DNA from: Belnapia sp.
GTDB lineage: Bacteria; Pseudomonadota; Alphaproteobacteria; Acetobacterales; Acetobacteraceae
Direction of reading: 5' to 3'
Length of the DNA stretch: 6,441 nt
Assembly: GCA_028291445.1 (NCBI GenBank)
Contig: JAQGIA010000214.1
Location: 1-6,441, forward strand
Below the pieces are notes generated by a model. It searched no databases and was not told the DNA's origin. It worked only from the letters and a program-made list of their open reading frames with translations. The translations under genes were made by a program, and so were the position numbers. How positions within the stretch are numbered: position 1 is the stretch's first letter; each line of letters opens with the position of its first letter. Positions 5,143 to 6,441 of the stretch are shown here, piece by piece.

Positions 5143-6092
5143 AACAGTAGGCCCTTCTTCAGCAGGCCGTGCACGCCCTTCTCGCCGTTCACCGTCTGGG
5201 TCACATGGAAATCGACGGCGAGCGAGCAGAAGGCATAGGCCTGCTCCCGTGAGAGGTTGGTGCGGGCGACGATGAAGGCGATCATCTCCCGCAGCGCGCC
5301 CTTCATCGCCTGGTCCAGATCCTCGTGCATCCCCATGCTGATGTAGTGGGTCGGCGTCTCGGCCCGTGGCATCGCCAGAAGCGGCGCACCGCCTTCGGCC
5401 TTGTGCAGGATGAAGGTGAAGGTGCCGGTCAGGCAGCACTCCAACGCGGTGACGCAGACCTCGCCGTCGCCCTGCACGCCATGGCCGTCGCCGGCGGAGA
5501 AATTGGCGCCGGGCACGAAAACGGGCAGGAACAGCGTGCTGCACTGGGTCAGTTCCTTGTTGTCGAGGTTGCCGCCGTGGATGCGCGGCTCCTTGCTGCT
5601 GATCCGGCCAAAGGCGGGGGGCGGGGCCACGCCCATCACCCCGAAGAAGGGCGCCAGCGGCAGGTCGAGCCCCCAGGGCAGCCGGCAGGTGCCGGCGGCC
5701 GAGTCGATCGGGATGATCATCTTCGCCGGCTCGGGGAAATCCTCCGGCAGGGTGCCGGCCAGCGGGCGGATGGTATTGTAGCCCCAGTCCGAGCCATGCT
5801 CGATCCGGTCGATCCGCACCTCCAGCATGTCGCCGGGCATGGCGCCGGCGATGGCGATGGGCCCGGTGCAGATATGCCCGGCGACCATGCCGGGATTGGC
5901 GGCGATGATGGCGGCCAGCGCCGGCGGGACGGTCATGCCGCTGCCGGGCGGCGGCAGCACCTCGTCCCGGCCGGAGACGCATTCCACCTCCACCGTATCG
6001 CCCGGTTCGATGGTCAGCACCGGCGGGAAGCGGGCATCGAAGGCGCTGATGCGGATGGTATCCGGCGTGGCGGCGAGGCGGTGCAGGGCCAT
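5139..6092 (-). CDS. Acetamidase/formamidase family amidohydrolase (FmdA/AmdA)
   Basis: This 317-residue protein has the usual length for the short form of the FmdA_AmdA family (Pfam PF03069), zinc-type enzymes that hydrolyse formamide, acetamide or related short amides to ammonia plus the acid. Visible signatures are the early IEPGDTVEVEC (28-38), GHICTGPI (72-79), the segment DWGYNTIRPL (102-111), the Gly-Val-Met-Gly turn near 151-154, and HGGNLDNKEL (172-181). FSAGDGHGVQGDGEV (198-212) is the most conserved block, supplying metal and active-site Asp, His and Glu residues. THYISMGMHEDLDQAMK and a C-terminal helical region follow. No signal peptide is seen, so it should act in the cytoplasm, giving ammonia for nitrogen supply. 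The exact amide is not predictable. ATG 6092 has only a weak AGATCC-like ribosome binding site. The gene diverges from the DUF169 gene and converges with the lipoprotein gene; no amide transporter or fmdB-like regulator is in view. Confidence 0.93.
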   Translation of the reverse strand: MALHRLAATPDTIRISAFDARFPPVLTIEPGDTVEVECVSGRDEVLPPPGSGMTVPPALAAIIAANPGMVAGHICTGPIAIAGAMPGDMLEVRIDRIEHGSDWGYNTIRPLAGTLPEDFPEPAKMIIPIDSAAGTCRLPWGLDLPLAPFFGVMGVAPPPAFGRISSKEPRIHGGNLDNKELTQCSTLFLPVFVPGANFSAGDGHGVQGDGEVCVTALECCLTGTFTFILHKAEGGAPLLAMPRAETPTHYISMGMHEDLDQAMKGALREMIAFIVARTNLSREQAYAFCSLAVDFHVTQTVNGEKGVHGLLKKGLLF

Positions 6093-6120
6093 GGGCGGGA
6101 TCTTTCGGCGGGGAGGCCGC

Positions 6121-6150
6121 AGTGTCGGCGGCAGGGCGAGCGCTGGTCAA
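6121..6150 (-). promoter_or_regulatory. Candidate promoter for the acetamidase/formamidase gene
   Basis: On the minus strand TTGACC (bases 6145-6150) is a good -35 match. GACACT (6121-6126), 18 bp further on, is a weak -10 match with 3 of 6 consensus positions. The -10 ends 28 nt before the ATG at 6092. Position is sensible, but the -10 is poor and alphaproteobacterial promoters are often degenerate. Confidence 0.3.
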
Positions 6151-6194
6151 CCGGGCGGCGCTCTGGCGTAGTCTCCGCCCAGGAGGAAATCATC

Positions 6195-6441
6195 ATGTCC
6201 GACCAGACCGAGGCCCAGCGCCTGGTTGCCGAACTCAATGCGCTGTTGCGGCTCAAGACCACCGTGACGGCCATGAAGATGTACGAGACGGTGGCCGAGA
6301 TGGAGGCCATCCCGCGCATCCGCCGGCCGAAGACCGTCCATGCGACGGACCAGATCGTCAGCATGGCCTCGCGGCTCGGCTGGACCGTCGGCATCACCGG
6401 CGCCGACCTGGTCGGCAGCCAGTGCCGGGCCGTCATCGGCC
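6195..6441 (+). CDS. Probable DUF169 family protein, N-terminal part (cut by window end)
   Basis: An open frame of 82 residues starts at ATG 6195 behind the near-perfect Shine-Dalgarno AGGAGG (6181-6186) with 8 nt spacing, and runs off the window without a stop. The visible order is LNALLRLKTTVTAMKMY (residues 14-30), EAIPRIRRP, HATDQIVSMASRLG, WTVGITGADLVGSQCRAVIG. This matches my memory of the start of DUF169 (COG2043): a short helix, a strand with an xVAxK-like core, an IP turn, a helix before TVGIT, and a Cys just ahead of a Gly-containing loop. The biochemical role of DUF169 is not established, so none is claimed. It reads divergently from the amidase gene across about 100 bp; shared control is possible but unproven. 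That this is a real gene is well supported by the ribosome binding site and open frame; the family is less certain because only the N-terminus is visible. Confidence 0.75.
   Translation, partial: MSDQTEAQRLVAELNALLRLKTTVTAMKMYETVAEMEAIPRIRRPKTVHATDQIVSMASRLGWTVGITGADLVGSQCRAVIG

Noticed and set aside
5110..6150. 346-codon minus-strand frame overlapping the acetamidase gene
   Set aside because: It is the shifted-frame shadow of the amidase; its Arg/Ala/Pro-rich sequence has no recognisable domain, while the other frame carries all FmdA_AmdA signatures.
1..6441. Search for CRISPR arrays, tRNA or rRNA genes, insertion-sequence ends, phage or toxin-antitoxin genes
   Set aside because: No regularly spaced repeats, cloverleaf-like segments, terminal inverted repeats with transposase, or small paired genes were seen anywhere in the window.

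Overview
The window looks like chromosomal DNA from a GC-rich alphaproteobacterium. The style fits Acetobacteraceae (Roseomonas-like) in Rhodospirillales: very high G+C at third codon positions, Arg/Ala/Gly-rich out-of-frame readings, an SBP_bac_5 remnant and several single-gene amide or peptide hydrolases. The family-level placement is inference from overall style, not from a marker gene alignment.

Left part (1-1937). The window opens inside gatB (+), the GatB subunit of the Asp-tRNA(Asn)/Glu-tRNA(Gln) amidotransferase. It ends with a strong 11-bp hairpin at 966-990. Between that hairpin and the next intact gene lies a decayed, C-terminally truncated N-terminal piece of a family-5 (peptide/nickel-type) ABC transporter solute-binding protein on the minus strand. 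It has a non-ATG start, a frameshift and no C-terminal four-fifths. A small TM2-domain membrane protein (-) follows. A 248-bp region then separates the TM2 gene from the next gene, which is transcribed the opposite way; it carries a short direct repeat.

Middle part (1938-3906). A YfcG/Ure2p-like glutathione S-transferase (+) converges on a 411-residue prolidase-type metal-dependent amidohydrolase (-). The two genes are 7 bp apart, and one imperfect hairpin spans both stop codons. The amidohydrolase start lies at a divergent 96-bp region with an inverted repeat whose loop carries the ribosome binding site.

Right part (3907-6441). A 409-residue outer-membrane-type lipoprotein of unknown function (+) converges on an acetamidase/formamidase family enzyme (-). 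Their stop codons are 2 bp apart inside the perfect palindrome CTGAGCTCAG. Divergent from the amidase, after a strong Shine-Dalgarno, begins a probable DUF169 protein (+) cut by the window end.

The genes do not form one operon or one pathway. Orientation alternates gene by gene, with two tightly packed convergent pairs and divergent starts, so most are probably transcribed alone. A loose theme is amide and peptide hydrolysis (amidohydrolase, acetamidase, and a lost peptide-binding protein), but nothing in the sequence ties these together. I see no CRISPR array, tRNA, rRNA, insertion sequence, phage gene or obvious new multi-gene system. The least explained gene is the lipoprotein at 3907-5136; the clearest oddity is the transporter remnant beside gatB.
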